From Theocolax elegans (taxonomy: Eukaryota > Arthropoda > Insecta > Hymenoptera > Cerocephalidae), in the NCBI GenBank assembly GCA_026168455.1, contig CM047427.1, positions 14,537,505 to 14,601,504 on the forward strand: a stretch of 64,000 nt of DNA. Reading direction: 5' to 3'. The translations under genes were made by a program, and so were the position numbers. A model generated the notes under the pieces. The model worked only from the letters and a program-made list of their open reading frames with translations. It was not told the DNA's origin and ran no database searches. Each line of letters starts with the position of its first letter. Positions within the stretch are counted from its first letter, which is position 1. Of this stretch, positions 37,068 through 48,358 are shown one piece after another.

Positions 37068-37082
37068 TATTGAAAATTTTTT
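37067..37082 (-). promoter_or_regulatory. Putative ORF1-ORF2 translational coupling / -1 frameshift site
   Basis: On the sense strand the ORF1 codons are CAA AAA AAT TTT CAA TAG. They contain A AAA AAT and A AAT TTT, two overlapping heptamers of the X XXY YYZ type used for -1 ribosomal frameshifting. A slip at either enters the ORF2 frame, which then reads TCA ATA GTG CAG. The alternative is termination-reinitiation at TAGTG, one base different from the TAATG coupling signal known in some insect LINEs. Confidence 0.5.
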
Positions 37083-38116
37083 TGTTGATTCCCCTTGTTT
37101 GCCTCGCTACTGTTCGTTTCCCCCTCTCTATTTGTAGTTTCTAACCTATCTACGCTTTGGTTCTTCCCGTCTAATTCTATTCTATGTACTAATTTTTCCA
37201 TGTCCTCCCACCTAAACCATGTATTTTTATAAAATATTTTACCGAAACCTATTTTAAGCTGGATACCTCTCTCCCTTTTTTCCCTAACCCACGCAGTCAT
37301 TTCTTCCTGTCTTTTTCTTTCGTCATAGCTTCTGTAATGCTCAATATATATTTTAGTCCCTACTAGTTTATTCTTATTGCGCATAATCAACTCTTTGTCC
37401 TCCGCGCTCTCTAGTTTAATTACTATGACTTTTCCTTTAATTCTCACGCTGTTTTGATCGATATCGATATCTACATTTAGCTTTTCTTTTAAAAATTTCA
37501 CTACCGTTACTTTTACCGTTTCACTGTTCTGATTTATATCTAAACCTTTAATCGCTATCACATTTTGGTTTGCTCTTTTTTCTTTCTCCGCTAGCATTTT
37601 TTTCATCTGAATTACGTCCCTATCTGAAAAACTTAACCTACTCAAACGACTAAATCCGCTCACGCCGGTCTGGTTGCTTCCCGCTGACGCGTTGCTTGCC
37701 CGACTCGATTCGCTCGCCAAACTCCGCGCCGATCCTTGCCACGACTGCAAGCCAGATGCGCCCTCTCTTGCACGCCCGCCTAACTTATACTCCATCTCGG
37801 CCCGCCAAACTGCTTCCCGCTCATTTTCGCGCTCTTCTAATTCATTCACTTTTCTTTCCATTTTTTCTAACCTTTCTATCATTTCTAGCTGACGCTCTTT
37901 CATTTCCGCTTTCATTTTTTCGATCGCTAACGCTTCCTGCCTAATTTTTCTTACCTCCTCTTCTATCTTTTCTTTAAACTCCTTCTCTTTTTCCATGAAT
38001 GCTATCTTCTTTACCTTGTTGTCTAGTGTCGGTTGATTCGGGTCCGTCGGTTGTTTGATTTTACCTCTTGTTTCCCTCTTCGTTTCCTCCCCTTTGTTTG
38101 TAGATTTACCAGACAT
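37067..38116 (-). CDS. LINE ORF1: RNA-binding coiled-coil protein
   Basis: 349 residues starting at an ATG in good context (AAGATGT, A at -3). A basic N-terminus (1-33) is followed by a Lys/Glu-rich coiled coil (about 34-112), a Ser/Ala/Gly-rich linker (about 115-165), an RRM-like fold (about 184-260, with NQNVIAIKGL and GKVIVIKLES as likely core strands) and a basic C-terminal domain (about 264-310, with ERGIQLKIGFGKIFYKNTWF). This order matches L1-type ORF1 proteins, which trimerise through the coiled coil and coat the element RNA; the match is by architecture, not by alignment. There are no CCHC zinc knuckles. The gene ends AAA AAT TTT CAA TAG, and the stop overlaps the ORF2 frame. Confidence 0.93.
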   Translation of the reverse strand: MSGKSTNKGEETKRETRGKIKQPTDPNQPTLDNKVKKIAFMEKEKEFKEKIEEEVRKIRQEALAIEKMKAEMKERQLEMIERLEKMERKVNELEERENEREAVWRAEMEYKLGGRAREGASGLQSWQGSARSLASESSRASNASAGSNQTGVSGFSRLSRLSFSDRDVIQMKKMLAEKEKRANQNVIAIKGLDINQNSETVKVTVVKFLKEKLNVDIDIDQNSVRIKGKVIVIKLESAEDKELIMRNKNKLVGTKIYIEHYRSYDERKRQEEMTAWVREKRERGIQLKIGFGKIFYKNTWFRWEDMEKLVHRIELDGKNQSVDRLETTNREGETNSSEANKGNQQKNFQ

Positions 38117-38428
38117 CTTGCCTACCTATCTAACTTCTACGCGGATACCTATTTTCGCTTACGTGCCGACCGAATGCACTTTCTCGTACGCACGTGTCGT
38201 AGCTCGCCAACCTAACCTTCGTCGATGACCTACTTTTTCATACCCTTTTATTTAATCACTCACACACGCATTCTTGTAACTTATTATCTCTAAATGTTCA
38301 AAATCACTTTTTATACACTTAAGCACCTTTTTCTTATTTATTATTATCACAAATCTCACAAAAAACGCAAAATACACGGGAACGCATTCGCACGCGACCG
38401 CACACATTCACGCCCTCTAGCCAAGTCC
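38117..38428 (-). other. LINE 5' UTR
   Basis: 312 bases from the 5' end of the element to the ORF1 ATG, with CpG-containing sequence near the extreme 5' end. LINEs usually carry an internal promoter here; no specific element is recognised. The 5' terminus GGACTTGGCTAGA is complementary to a site near the 3' end. Confidence 0.8.
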
Positions 38429-38444
38429 AAGTAAATTTATAATT
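38429..38444. repeat. Target-site duplication of the LINE, 5'-side copy
   Basis: AAGTAAATTTATAATT, identical to 33274-33289, immediately outside the 5' end of the retrotransposon. Confidence 0.93.
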
Positions 38445-38742
38445 CGGTTATATAAATACAAGATACTTTCACCATTCCTGCATTATTTTTAACGATTACA
38501 ATTAGAACATATTCACATTTTACACCACTATACTAATTTATTTTCTTACTCACAATTTAACTTGAAAACTTGGGAGTTCTCGAACTGATTATCCCAATTT
38601 CTTATACGGGTAAATTTTCTACTCAATAAATTGGGAAAACTTGGATTGAGATTTTCGATTTTAAAAAACAGTGGTAAAAATTAGATATTTTGAATTCGTG
38701 GTTTTTACTTTCTATTAACTTGTAATATATAGAAATTGACTG

Positions 38743-39162
38743 TTAAGGGGATGTCTAACTCGTGATGTTAGCATTGAAATCAATTACCGACTGAGAGTTG
38801 TACTATTTTTACAAAGCTGTATCATTTTTACCAAAATTCATATTTTATATTATAATGTAAGGAAAACCGCAAGAAAGTTAGCCCTTCGTGACGACACAAT
38901 CTATGATTGTACAAAGTTTGAAGATGATTGGCGGAGTAGTTTATGAGATTAATCGTTTTAAACATTTTCTGATAAACTAATTTACCAATCGCCTCGAAAC
39001 TTTGCACAATTACAGATTGCGTTTTAGCAAAGGGCAATGTTCGCGTTTTTTTTTGCTTAAATTATATTATAAAATATTAAATTTGTAAACATAATACTTT
39101 TCAGTCGATAAGTTTAAATGTGGGAAATTTGAATTATAAATTGGGTTTGACATCCCCTTCAA
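38743..39162. mobile_element. Fold-back MITE with ends related to the TTAA elements
   Basis: Starts TTAAGGGGATGTC and ends GACATCCCCTTCAA. Internally it is an imperfect palindrome: the arm around 38900-38950 (CAATCTATGATTGTACAAAG, then GATTGGCGG and AGTTTATGAGA) is matched in reverse complement by 38970-39018 (CAATCTGTAATTGTGCAAAG, GATTGG, AGTTTATCAGA). The outer GCCCTT blocks also pair. The terminal bases resemble the right end of the element at 8113-8458. Non-coding. The right TTAA is altered to TTCAA. Confidence 0.6.
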
Positions 39163-42100
39163 TATTTTTCATTTCTTCTATAACGTTATATTATTTTAAA
39201 AAGCGCTTACATAAACTAAATGTACATTCTAGTAAACTAATGAATGGACTAATATTTTATATTATATATATGTATAATATACTCGTAACATACTAAACTG
39301 CTGGGATAATTACAACTTTTTCTTCCGTTATGAGAATGCGCATTCTCAAACTTTCACCTAATTTGCCTTTTCCACACAATAAAATTCCATGAATGTCTTA
39401 AACTCTCTCAAATTCTCAAATTGCAACTCAAAAATATTGCTTTTTCTTTGTGAAATAAAAACATTTTCTTGAAACACATTCGTCCAATGCTCCGATTTAT
39501 CGAAGTAAAAAAAGATGGAATAAGAGTGAATTTAATACAAAGCACCTTGGTGCGCCATCTGCAAATATATATTATTCTACTGACATGTGTCATTACGCAT
39601 GAGCGCACCAAAAGTCATCCGTAATTTACCCAATTTCAGTAGAAAACTCAAGTCGAAATTGCAGGTTCGAGAAGAAAAAGAAAGAAATATATATATACAC
39701 ACACACACATACACACATGTACGTGTACGTATGTATAAGAAAATTGCCATTTTATTCGTTTCTTCTTTTTGTATTTATCGTGAAGAATAATGCGTAACGT
39801 AATTCTACATTTAAGAAGGCTCTTATTACCCTTAAAAATTTTTACAAACTCTTTTGAAACATAACCTCGATGTTAAAGTTCCCGGAAATTACTGTATCAA
39901 GTGGAAGTTTCATGGTAAATCGGCTTAAAGACTTTTGGCTTCGACTTTCAAGGTATACCAAACGTTAATCTCTTAAACTCGAGTTATCGTTTGCTCTATT
40001 TCTTACCTTTTTTTCTTCCAAGATTACGTGCCCATTTCTATGCAAAAGTAAAAAAAAAATCACAACGACCAAGTTAATTAAAACTAAAGAGAACATCGCG
40101 AAGGTAATAATTTTACTGAGAATTTAGTGGTCTTTTTAACAAAGTTACACAGTTGTAATTGTTATGCATCTTCTGTACAAGACACCAGCTGTCGCGTCCG
40201 ATGGGTTATAAAAAAATTCAGCTAAGATATAAGTAAAAGTGTGGTGTTTCGTTACTCATATTTGTGTAAATTATTTAACTTTAAATTGCGTAAAACTAAC
40301 AAAATACTTATTTCAAGCGTAAAATTTTATTCGAATCTAAATGAATTTCACGCGCAGTCGCAGTCTATACTTATAATTACATTATAATTTACAAATACAA
40401 TATATCAGTATTTTTCTAATATTACATACCTAAAATAGATAGATAATTATTAAACGCCGCAAAATAATACACGAACTACCGTAACGGTAATTAATTTTCT
40501 CTTTATTCGGAATATTTAATGGAATTCGCCGAAAAACGTCTGGTCTTTTTTTTATAATTGCTAGTTTCCTTACAATTCAAAATTAAAAAAGTTGAAGCAA
40601 GACCGAATATACAACTATTATCTACTTTTTTTCATCACTTATTATATATCCTCAAACTTATCTAAATTCATCTCACTTTCTAAACTGAAAATAAACAATT
40701 TCGAACTATATACAGTTTCCTAATTTCAACAATTACATATGTATGAAAAATTAATCATTACATTAGTTCTATCTATAATTTCTCATAATTATATAAGTAT
40801 TATTTAGAAAAAATGTATGTAAATTAATGCTGATATTAATGTTATGCTCGTAGCAATCTATAGCTATAATTCCTCCATTGCGCATACTCATTGATTAGGA
40901 AAAAATAATTTTCTTGATTTATTAAAAATTGAACTTATAATTACGTATCATTTGCTAAATTAATTGGCACGTTTGTTTTGAATGTTAACGCACGCACACT
41001 ACTGACAGACGACAGTAACCAAGTGTATGAAACATAACAAATAAATGTTTAAAACATTAATTCTAAAGAATTATGAGCACTCTTACTTTTGTCGTAAAAA
41101 AGTTAATTACTTTATTCTATTTGCCCTTGAATAAAATAAATCCATCATTTTTACAACCTTTGAAAGGCGATAAATAACAAAAAATCATTACGGGAATACA
41201 ATGGGTTAATAGAAAACGTCAATGACAAATATCGAAATGAAAGAAACGACTTAAAATACTTAATTGAATAAAGGAGAATCACGGCGATCTCGAAAAAAAA
41301 GGAGCGCGAAAATTTTACTAAAGCAAGCTATTACAACCGCGCAATAATTCATTCTGATCGTAAAGTACGCGTGTGTAAAAAGTGTAGAGAGATGCGTCAA
41401 GTGTCCAAGAGGGTAACGAGGTAATGATGACCAGTCAAAAAGATGTCCATAAACTCGTGTCTTGAATGTGTATACGCGATGGATTTTTCTTCCCCCTTTT
41501 TTTCACGCTAACATTAATAATTTTCTCAAGGGTTACAATTTACGATCTGCGTTGCAAATGTGACGCGTTGTAAAATAGCTGTATAAAATCTGTTAATTAA
41601 TTCGCCACGTCGAAATGAAGTGGAAATGAATTTTTGTTATACGAGAGCAACAACAGCAGCAGCGGCAAGTAGTGGCGGCGGCTGATGGTTTTTAATTAAT
41701 CTTAATAAATATAAGCTGGGTAATAAAACCAATTTGAAATTAACATTTTCAAGCTGTATTAGTCAAAAGAATTTAATTGTACATACACACACATACACAC
41801 ACAGACACACGTATGGCGAAATTTATCAGATAAAATTTAGCTTAACGTTCATAAAATTTGCATGAATTAAATTAAATGGAAAAGGATTATTATATGCGCT
41901 TGAATGTTTGAAAAATTAATTGTACCTCTGTATAATTATTATCAAGCGCGCAAATGCGATTATTGACATATACAACTTAAATAATTGACTTGTTTAAAAA
42001 TAATTAATTAGACGGTGAGTTAAACATTCGCGCAAATAATATTTCACTTTGGCGAATTATACATTCGTTTAAAAGATTTCTTTATCTCACGAGTACATAA

Positions 42101-43467
42101 AAGTTACTTAAAACTTGAGTTGCTAAGCCGTAATCTCCAGAAGCTTTTATCCGCAGTTGGTCGATGCAAGTAACAAGGCACATTATGTACTTCTTACAGG
42201 GAAAGTATTCAGAATAAAAGACTTTACTATATAAGCATTTCTAAATATTTAGACCAGAAGCTTCCAAATCCTTCTACATTAAATATAATACCGTATTTAT
42301 TCTATATACGTGTCTACCCCCTTCTTCACGTACGCGTTGCTATGCGTTTTCTTTAAATTCCAAGAGTTTTAAATTAATTATTACACGTGTACGGCATTTC
42401 AAACTTTTATATGCTTAGACTTATTATTAAATCTTGCCATTAATATATATGTACAACTTTTCTGCTTTTGTCGAGCTATTGTAATTAAAATAATAATTTA
42501 ACCGTTTACAATTATAACTTGTGAATTGAAAGAATTTCAAGAAAAATGTATAATTTATTAATTATTCCATAGAACGAGAATTACGCAATACAAACAATAT
42601 TCAAAATTATTATTTAAGCGATAAAAGTCAAGGTAAACAAAGGACAGACCGATGAGATGTCTAGACTGATGGACTAAATTAATTTAAGTAGACTTAAATT
42701 AAAAATAGCGTATAATAATAACAAACAAGTAAACATAAGTATTTCATCATTGTACATATATATATATTTCCGGTTGAATTGACAATATCAAACATTTTTA
42801 GTAGATAAGTAGCTCTTCAAATTTCAAAGATTCCGTGTGTACACAACAAGAGAATGTGGTTAATACGAGAGTGGAAACCGTTCGCTCAAGTCTCAACACG
42901 TTCATCATCATTGCATCATCTATAGGCTGTTTCATTGAATCTTTGAGAGAGAGAGCGACCCCTCAGTCCCATTCTCCTAATCCTCTGAGCCATACAACTG
43001 TGATTTCTTGCTGTTCGAGGGTTACCTATAGGTAAATACAAACCAACGACCGACCGACCAGCCTCTTGACGCCCGCGAAAAAGAGACTAACAGAAAGAGG
43101 AGAGACGGGAGGGGAGACTATGAACTATGGATGCGACTTATGGGACTATCCCTCGAGCTTTTTTCGCTCCTTTATTACGACCCTCTGCCACTTTTTTCGT
43201 ATTTTTTTCTTCCACTTCTAAGATCTTTTCATTCGTGAAGTTTAAACCTTTTCTAAGACTCTTCCGATCGATTCCGCTAAGGGATCTACTTTTTTTCCTG
43301 TCAATCTACCCGAGATTTTTCTGTAACTCAATGAAAGGATACTTTCAATTTTCAAATTGAAATTGCATAGAATTTTCAAAACAATCAAATCAACCATTAT
43401 CGACGCAATTATCTTAAAATTCATCAGGAAGAAAAAAATTTGTAATTTTCTCTCTCCATTGTTAATT
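39163..43467. other. AT-rich non-coding DNA, nothing firm
   Basis: Contains short CA-type microsatellites (39692-39716, 41783-41809), a small cluster of AGC/GGC triplets at 41646-41690, and a GC-richer stretch at 42830-43160 that has a donor-like CTATAG|GTAAAT at 43027-43038 but no recognised coding frame. Confidence 0.4.
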
Positions 43468-43583
43468 AGTAAATAGTCGATTGTTGAGGGTCAATAATAA
43501 ATAAATCCAATTTATTTATGTAAGTGCACACATAAATTAATTGGATTTATTTATTATTGACCCTCAACAATCGACTATTTACT
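43468..43583. repeat. Nearly perfect inverted repeat (54-bp arms, 8-bp loop)
   Basis: The left arm 43468-43521 begins AGTAAATAGTCGATTGTTGA. The right arm 43530-43583 is its reverse complement with a single mismatch in 54 positions, around the loop AAGTGCAC. RNA from either strand would fold into a long, almost perfect duplex. It could be a palindromic MITE or a hairpin small-RNA source. There is no coding capacity. Confidence 0.97.
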
Positions 43584-46500
43584 AAATTTTTAATCTTATT
43601 GATACCCTTAAAATTAAAACGTTAATATGTATGAGAAATAAACTTTACAAATCTTAATTAAATAAAGCTACATTCACACTTAACAGTGAATTTTTAATTA
43701 TACTAATTCGCTAGTTTCGAAAGTTACAACTTCATTATATGCGATACGTTTTCGAAAGGTTAAACTTGGCTTTCAAACAAATTAGCCAGAGCACTTTCCA
43801 ACAAACTTTATACTTGCGCATTGACAGTTAAGCAATTATATGTAAATATAAAATTCATCAAAATAAAGAAGAATCGCAGACCCAACGGTACAACATAGAG
43901 AAAAAAAGTGACAAAGTGCTCAAATGGTTTTTTTTCCTCTATCGTTTCCGCATCAGGTATTATTACCAAGTTTATTTTCCACTCGTTTCCCAAAGTCGCG
44001 CGATGCTCAATGGAATAGAGGGAGAGGGGAAAGAGAGGAAGGGGGAGAGAGGGAGAGAGAGAGAGGCAGCGTCCGGGTTTTAGCTCGTTTATAAGACGAC
44101 GAAGCCGCATAATGGAATCCCCAGGCTCTCGAGAAACTACTCCTCTTCATCCCGTCTGCGTATATACCTGGAGCTTGGTTGCTCGCGCGCGAGCACGCCT
44201 TTGTTAGCCTCTTTGTGGCTTTCTTCGAAAAAAGGTGCTAGCGCGACGGGACACCGTTTTAGAATAAACTGTCGATTTTGCGTATATATAGGGTCCACGT
44301 GAACGACTTTTTATATTCCTTCTTTTATTTTTCTTCACCCGAAACTGTAACGCAATGACATCGTTTTTACAGTTTCTTATATTTGCTTAGTTTAATATTA
44401 TTATTCAGGTCGGTTAATGTTAAATGCAATTGACAACTAATTTAATTAAATACAGACAAAATTTTATAAATGTGGGTTATTATTACTTTTTTGAAGCTCA
44501 GATCCGGTATAATATAAATTTGTTGTATAAATCTATTTAAATAATAATTATGATTTCCGTAACCATTTCCGTAATGTATAATAATTAAAAAAAAATTAAT
44601 TATCGCTTTAAAAATGAAATATTGAAGTTCTCCTTGTGTCTGATTTTTTCAACAGAGTTATATAATAGTGTAAATTGGAATTAAAACTTTTTAAGAACGA
44701 TTTCTTAACAAATAGATGTTATAACAAAATCTATTTAACATAATTGATATTTTACATATATCTGCGCGTTACATTGCTACACAGCTTTTAACATAAACAA
44801 AAACTACAATCGAATAAAATACAAACTAGGCGCATGTTGCAGAGTGTAATAAAATATTATAATAATATGAAACCATCGTAAAACCCAATAACGTACAAAT
44901 TAACACACGATTTTAATTATTTTCATTATTTGATTATTGAATTATACAATGCAGTGAATTGTCCTTTTGTAGATATTTTACAATACCACGTGCAATTTTG
45001 TTTTAATTATCCTAAATTTACAACGTTATTAAGCATGTAAATTTTGTTTTAATTAATATTTACAGAAATTGTCTTAATTGTGCAGTTAAAGTATATTGTA
45101 ACATCGAAAAATCCTAACAAATAAGAACGAGGAGGCAAGCAGCAGCAGCGGCAGCTGACGAGGCTGGTTTCACGCAAGAAAATAGACGCGCAGTAAGAAA
45201 GAGAGAATCTGCGATAGCTAGCGAAAAGAAATGAAGAATTTGGACAATGGAGCAAAGTGTGACGAAGGAAAACTCGAAGGAAGATTTACGAGGAGGACGC
45301 TTTTTTCATTCGTAACCATTCCTATTGTTGCAAACGAGTTTATCCGAATTAAATCCAAATTTTCGAGGATGGTACGTTCGCTTTTTTTTTTACTTTTTTT
45401 TCCGTACGGAAAAACGCGATAGGTAATTCGATCCCGTATACCTTGATTTATGCACCATCTCGCTTTTTGTTCCGCTTCCGCTTTTTTTTATGTTTTCGCT
45501 TGCGAAATACGATACGATACTTTCGTCACGTCGATGAATGAAGAAATTACACTGTTTTAGGTTTTATGAATGAAGGGAAGAGAGAGAGAGGGGGGTGGAG
45601 AGACGGGGGGAGCTCGTTTTGAAGCTTTGTCAAGTTTTTAATGGGAATGTTTCTTATTATTCTACACTCGATATTGGATTGCGCGTTTTTGTTTGGGAAG
45701 GATATATCGCTCGTGTATTGATGTGAAAAAGAGAAAAAAATAATTCAATTGTTTATTCGATTAATGTTCTTTTACGAGAAATTTTAAGTGGAAAATATAT
45801 ATGTACGAGTATTGAATTTTAAAAATCGAGGCTCTGTAGTGGATTAATTGTTAAATAAATAATGATATTATTTTTTATCTTATCAATGATTCAATGGTAT
45901 ATACTGACAGAAATAGATTCGATTGAAGTATGATGTAATATGTATTTTTAATTATTTTAAAAGAATTATTAACTAAAAATTATTAACTTGTTTTTTTTCT
46001 TTGTTGCATTAATAATTTTAATTTTATGCAGATGTTTGCATTATGCAACTCACATTTTTTCTACATCTTACTTTGTAAATTAGAAATATAGAAATTAATA
46101 TGCAGCATAAATAAATTACTTAGCTTCTTGATAGTATTCAGATATTAAAAGATTGAAAACATTTTCAGAATTTAAATAATTTATACTTACTATCAGTTTA
46201 ATTATTAAAACCTTTAGATGTTTTTTTTAACGCAATACTTTTTAAAATAAAAATGGTTGAAATTTTACAATTATCTGAAAATTTAATCATAAAGGTAAAT
46301 ATAATACATGTATATTCCGTACGATCTTCAAAAATAAGTATACGTTATCGTTGGTCTATGCAACTACGTGCTTCAACTAAAAATATTCTAATTTAAATGC
46401 AACCAATTTAACACAAAATTCGTACGTGCCAAAAATTTTTACATTTAAATCCGTTCAGGTTTGTCTATATTTTGAGCATTTAAAATTTTAAAAACTTGAT

Positions 46501-48300
46501 CATACTGCAGTATAAAAGAAAAGGTCATTATCTTTCAAGTAGTGTCGAAGTTTACTTGGTAACTTAATTTTCTGAAACAAGTACAGGTAATAACTGTCTT
46601 TTAACTATTTTACAATTATTTGGACTATTTTCAAGATTGCCAATACAAACCAAACTGATTACAACGGTAATCAATACTTCTTTAGTTTATCGTTTAATAC
46701 AATCGTTCGACACTTTTTTTACTTGGGCAAAGTTATGGATAGTTCAACTTTAGAGAGATAAAGTAACGCGCGCATTTAAAAGTTAAAAATTAATCGTAAA
46801 AGTTTCGTATTCGTTAAATATTAGAAAATTTTTACAAAAATAATTTTTCCTACAAACAATTATTACAAGTATAAAAATCATCCGTATATAAGAATAATCC
46901 TAAGAATAGATTTCCGCAAAACCGTCGCATAGCTATGACTCAGAAATGAATCGACTACTCTTGCTTATATACACACACGCGCGCGCGCCTATACACGTAC
47001 GTACACTGTGCGAGGTCCTCGATCTTTTTATCGCGTTGGAAGGCATAATAGCGCGTGTATCACATGCATTGAAGATAATTTTAGTTGATATATAATAAAC
47101 CGCGTAAGGCTACAGCGTTCTTTTTATTTTCTCATTATGATTGCTCTTAAATATTAGTTTTGTCAAATGGGAATTGCGTATATGTATATACGTGCATTAC
47201 GTATCGATCATCGTGTAGATTCGCGGAACGAGAGGTAGCAATGTTATAAATTATTCTTGTATAATAATACCTATTTTTAACAAATGGACGTTGATGTCAT
47301 TCCCGGCAGTTCAATATATATACATATATATATTGAAAAAATGTAATTGCTAATTTATTGATGAATATTGGGTGTACGTGTGTACGTATTTGTTTTATTC
47401 TTTCAATTTAAAATGTTGGATGATTTTTTGGAAGAAGTGCGAAAAATCTGCGGATAGATTTTAGCTCGTAGTTTAATTCGGGTCATCACGTTTCTTTACG
47501 AAAAAAGTTTGGAGAAATTCAGGAAAAAAGTTAACTTCCTAAATTTTGTGTATTTTGTATTAAAGGTGCATCCGTGTACGTAAATTTTCGATACACGTTA
47601 CCGTTCATAAATACGAGATCAGTTTTGCAAATTTAATACGAGAGTGAAAATACAGCAAATTAAAGTTTATTTCGAATACTTTCAGATACTGTTCTCAGAG
47701 TTATTACTGTACTCAATAAATAATTTTATAAATTTTAACATTTTAAATTTACAAATGTTTCGTACAATTTATAAAAAAACGCACACACAAAAAGTAATTA
47801 AAAAGCACGTGAAATGAGCTTTACTAAAGCGTTTGAGAAATTTGTTTACGATTTTCATAGTTATGAGTTTTTAAACCGGAAATTGCAATTTGAATCTCGC
47901 ATTCAATATGAAGAAGCGATCTTGTATTTATGTACGATACTGTATATCCGCAGGTATATAGTGACACAATGCTTTTAACAGTCATTGTCATTTGTGATTG
48001 GACTTGTAATAATTTCCTAAATCCACATCTCACCACATTATATAAAGAATAAATCGTACACTTTATTCTTTGAAACGTCCGACATAAAACTTTTGGCCGA
48101 AAACTTTTTGAAACCGCGTCAGAGTTAATCGCGCAAACACAGAGAGAAAGAGAGAGAATAGTATATATATATACCAGATAATTAATTTCGCGTTTCCATG
48201 AAGGCTCGACAATAAAGTCCTATAAGGACTAGCACAATAAAGAAAGGGAAATTTCACGAAAACCCCATTATCCACGATAAAGCGATCTCGGGAAATGGAT
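43584..48300. other. AT-rich non-coding DNA, nothing recognised
   Basis: GA/CT-rich simple sequence at 44010-44065 and 45580-45610, and a GC-richer stretch at 44080-44300 with TATATAT near 44282. No exon with credible splice signals was found. Confidence 0.4.
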
Positions 48301-48324
48301 GTCGTTTCGACTTTTCGTAGACCG

Positions 48325-48358
48325 AGAGGGAGAGAGAGAGCGAGAGAGAGAGAGAGAG
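48325..48358. repeat. Interrupted (GA)n microsatellite
   Basis: A GA dinucleotide run with one C interruption. It gives Ser-Leu repeats in the minus-strand frame. Confidence 0.9.

Larger units (their letters stand above)
33290..38428 (-). mobile_element. Full-length non-LTR retrotransposon (LINE)
   Basis: A 5139-bp element in minus orientation with a 5' UTR, ORF1, ORF2, a 3' UTR and an A-rich tail, flanked by a perfect 16-bp direct repeat. Target-primed reverse transcription normally produces such duplications and 3' A tails. Both ORFs are uninterrupted and the endonuclease and reverse-transcriptase catalytic motifs are present, so this copy could be recent and possibly competent. There is no RNase H domain and no LTR. 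I do not assign a clade with confidence; hymenopteran genomes carry related elements. The 5' end begins GGACTTGGCTAGAGGG. One oddity is the ORF1/ORF2 junction, which lacks an ATG for ORF2. Confidence 0.97.

Noticed and set aside
34774..37944. Forward frames of 60-114 codons inside the LINE
   Set aside because: They are antisense shadows of ORF1 and ORF2.
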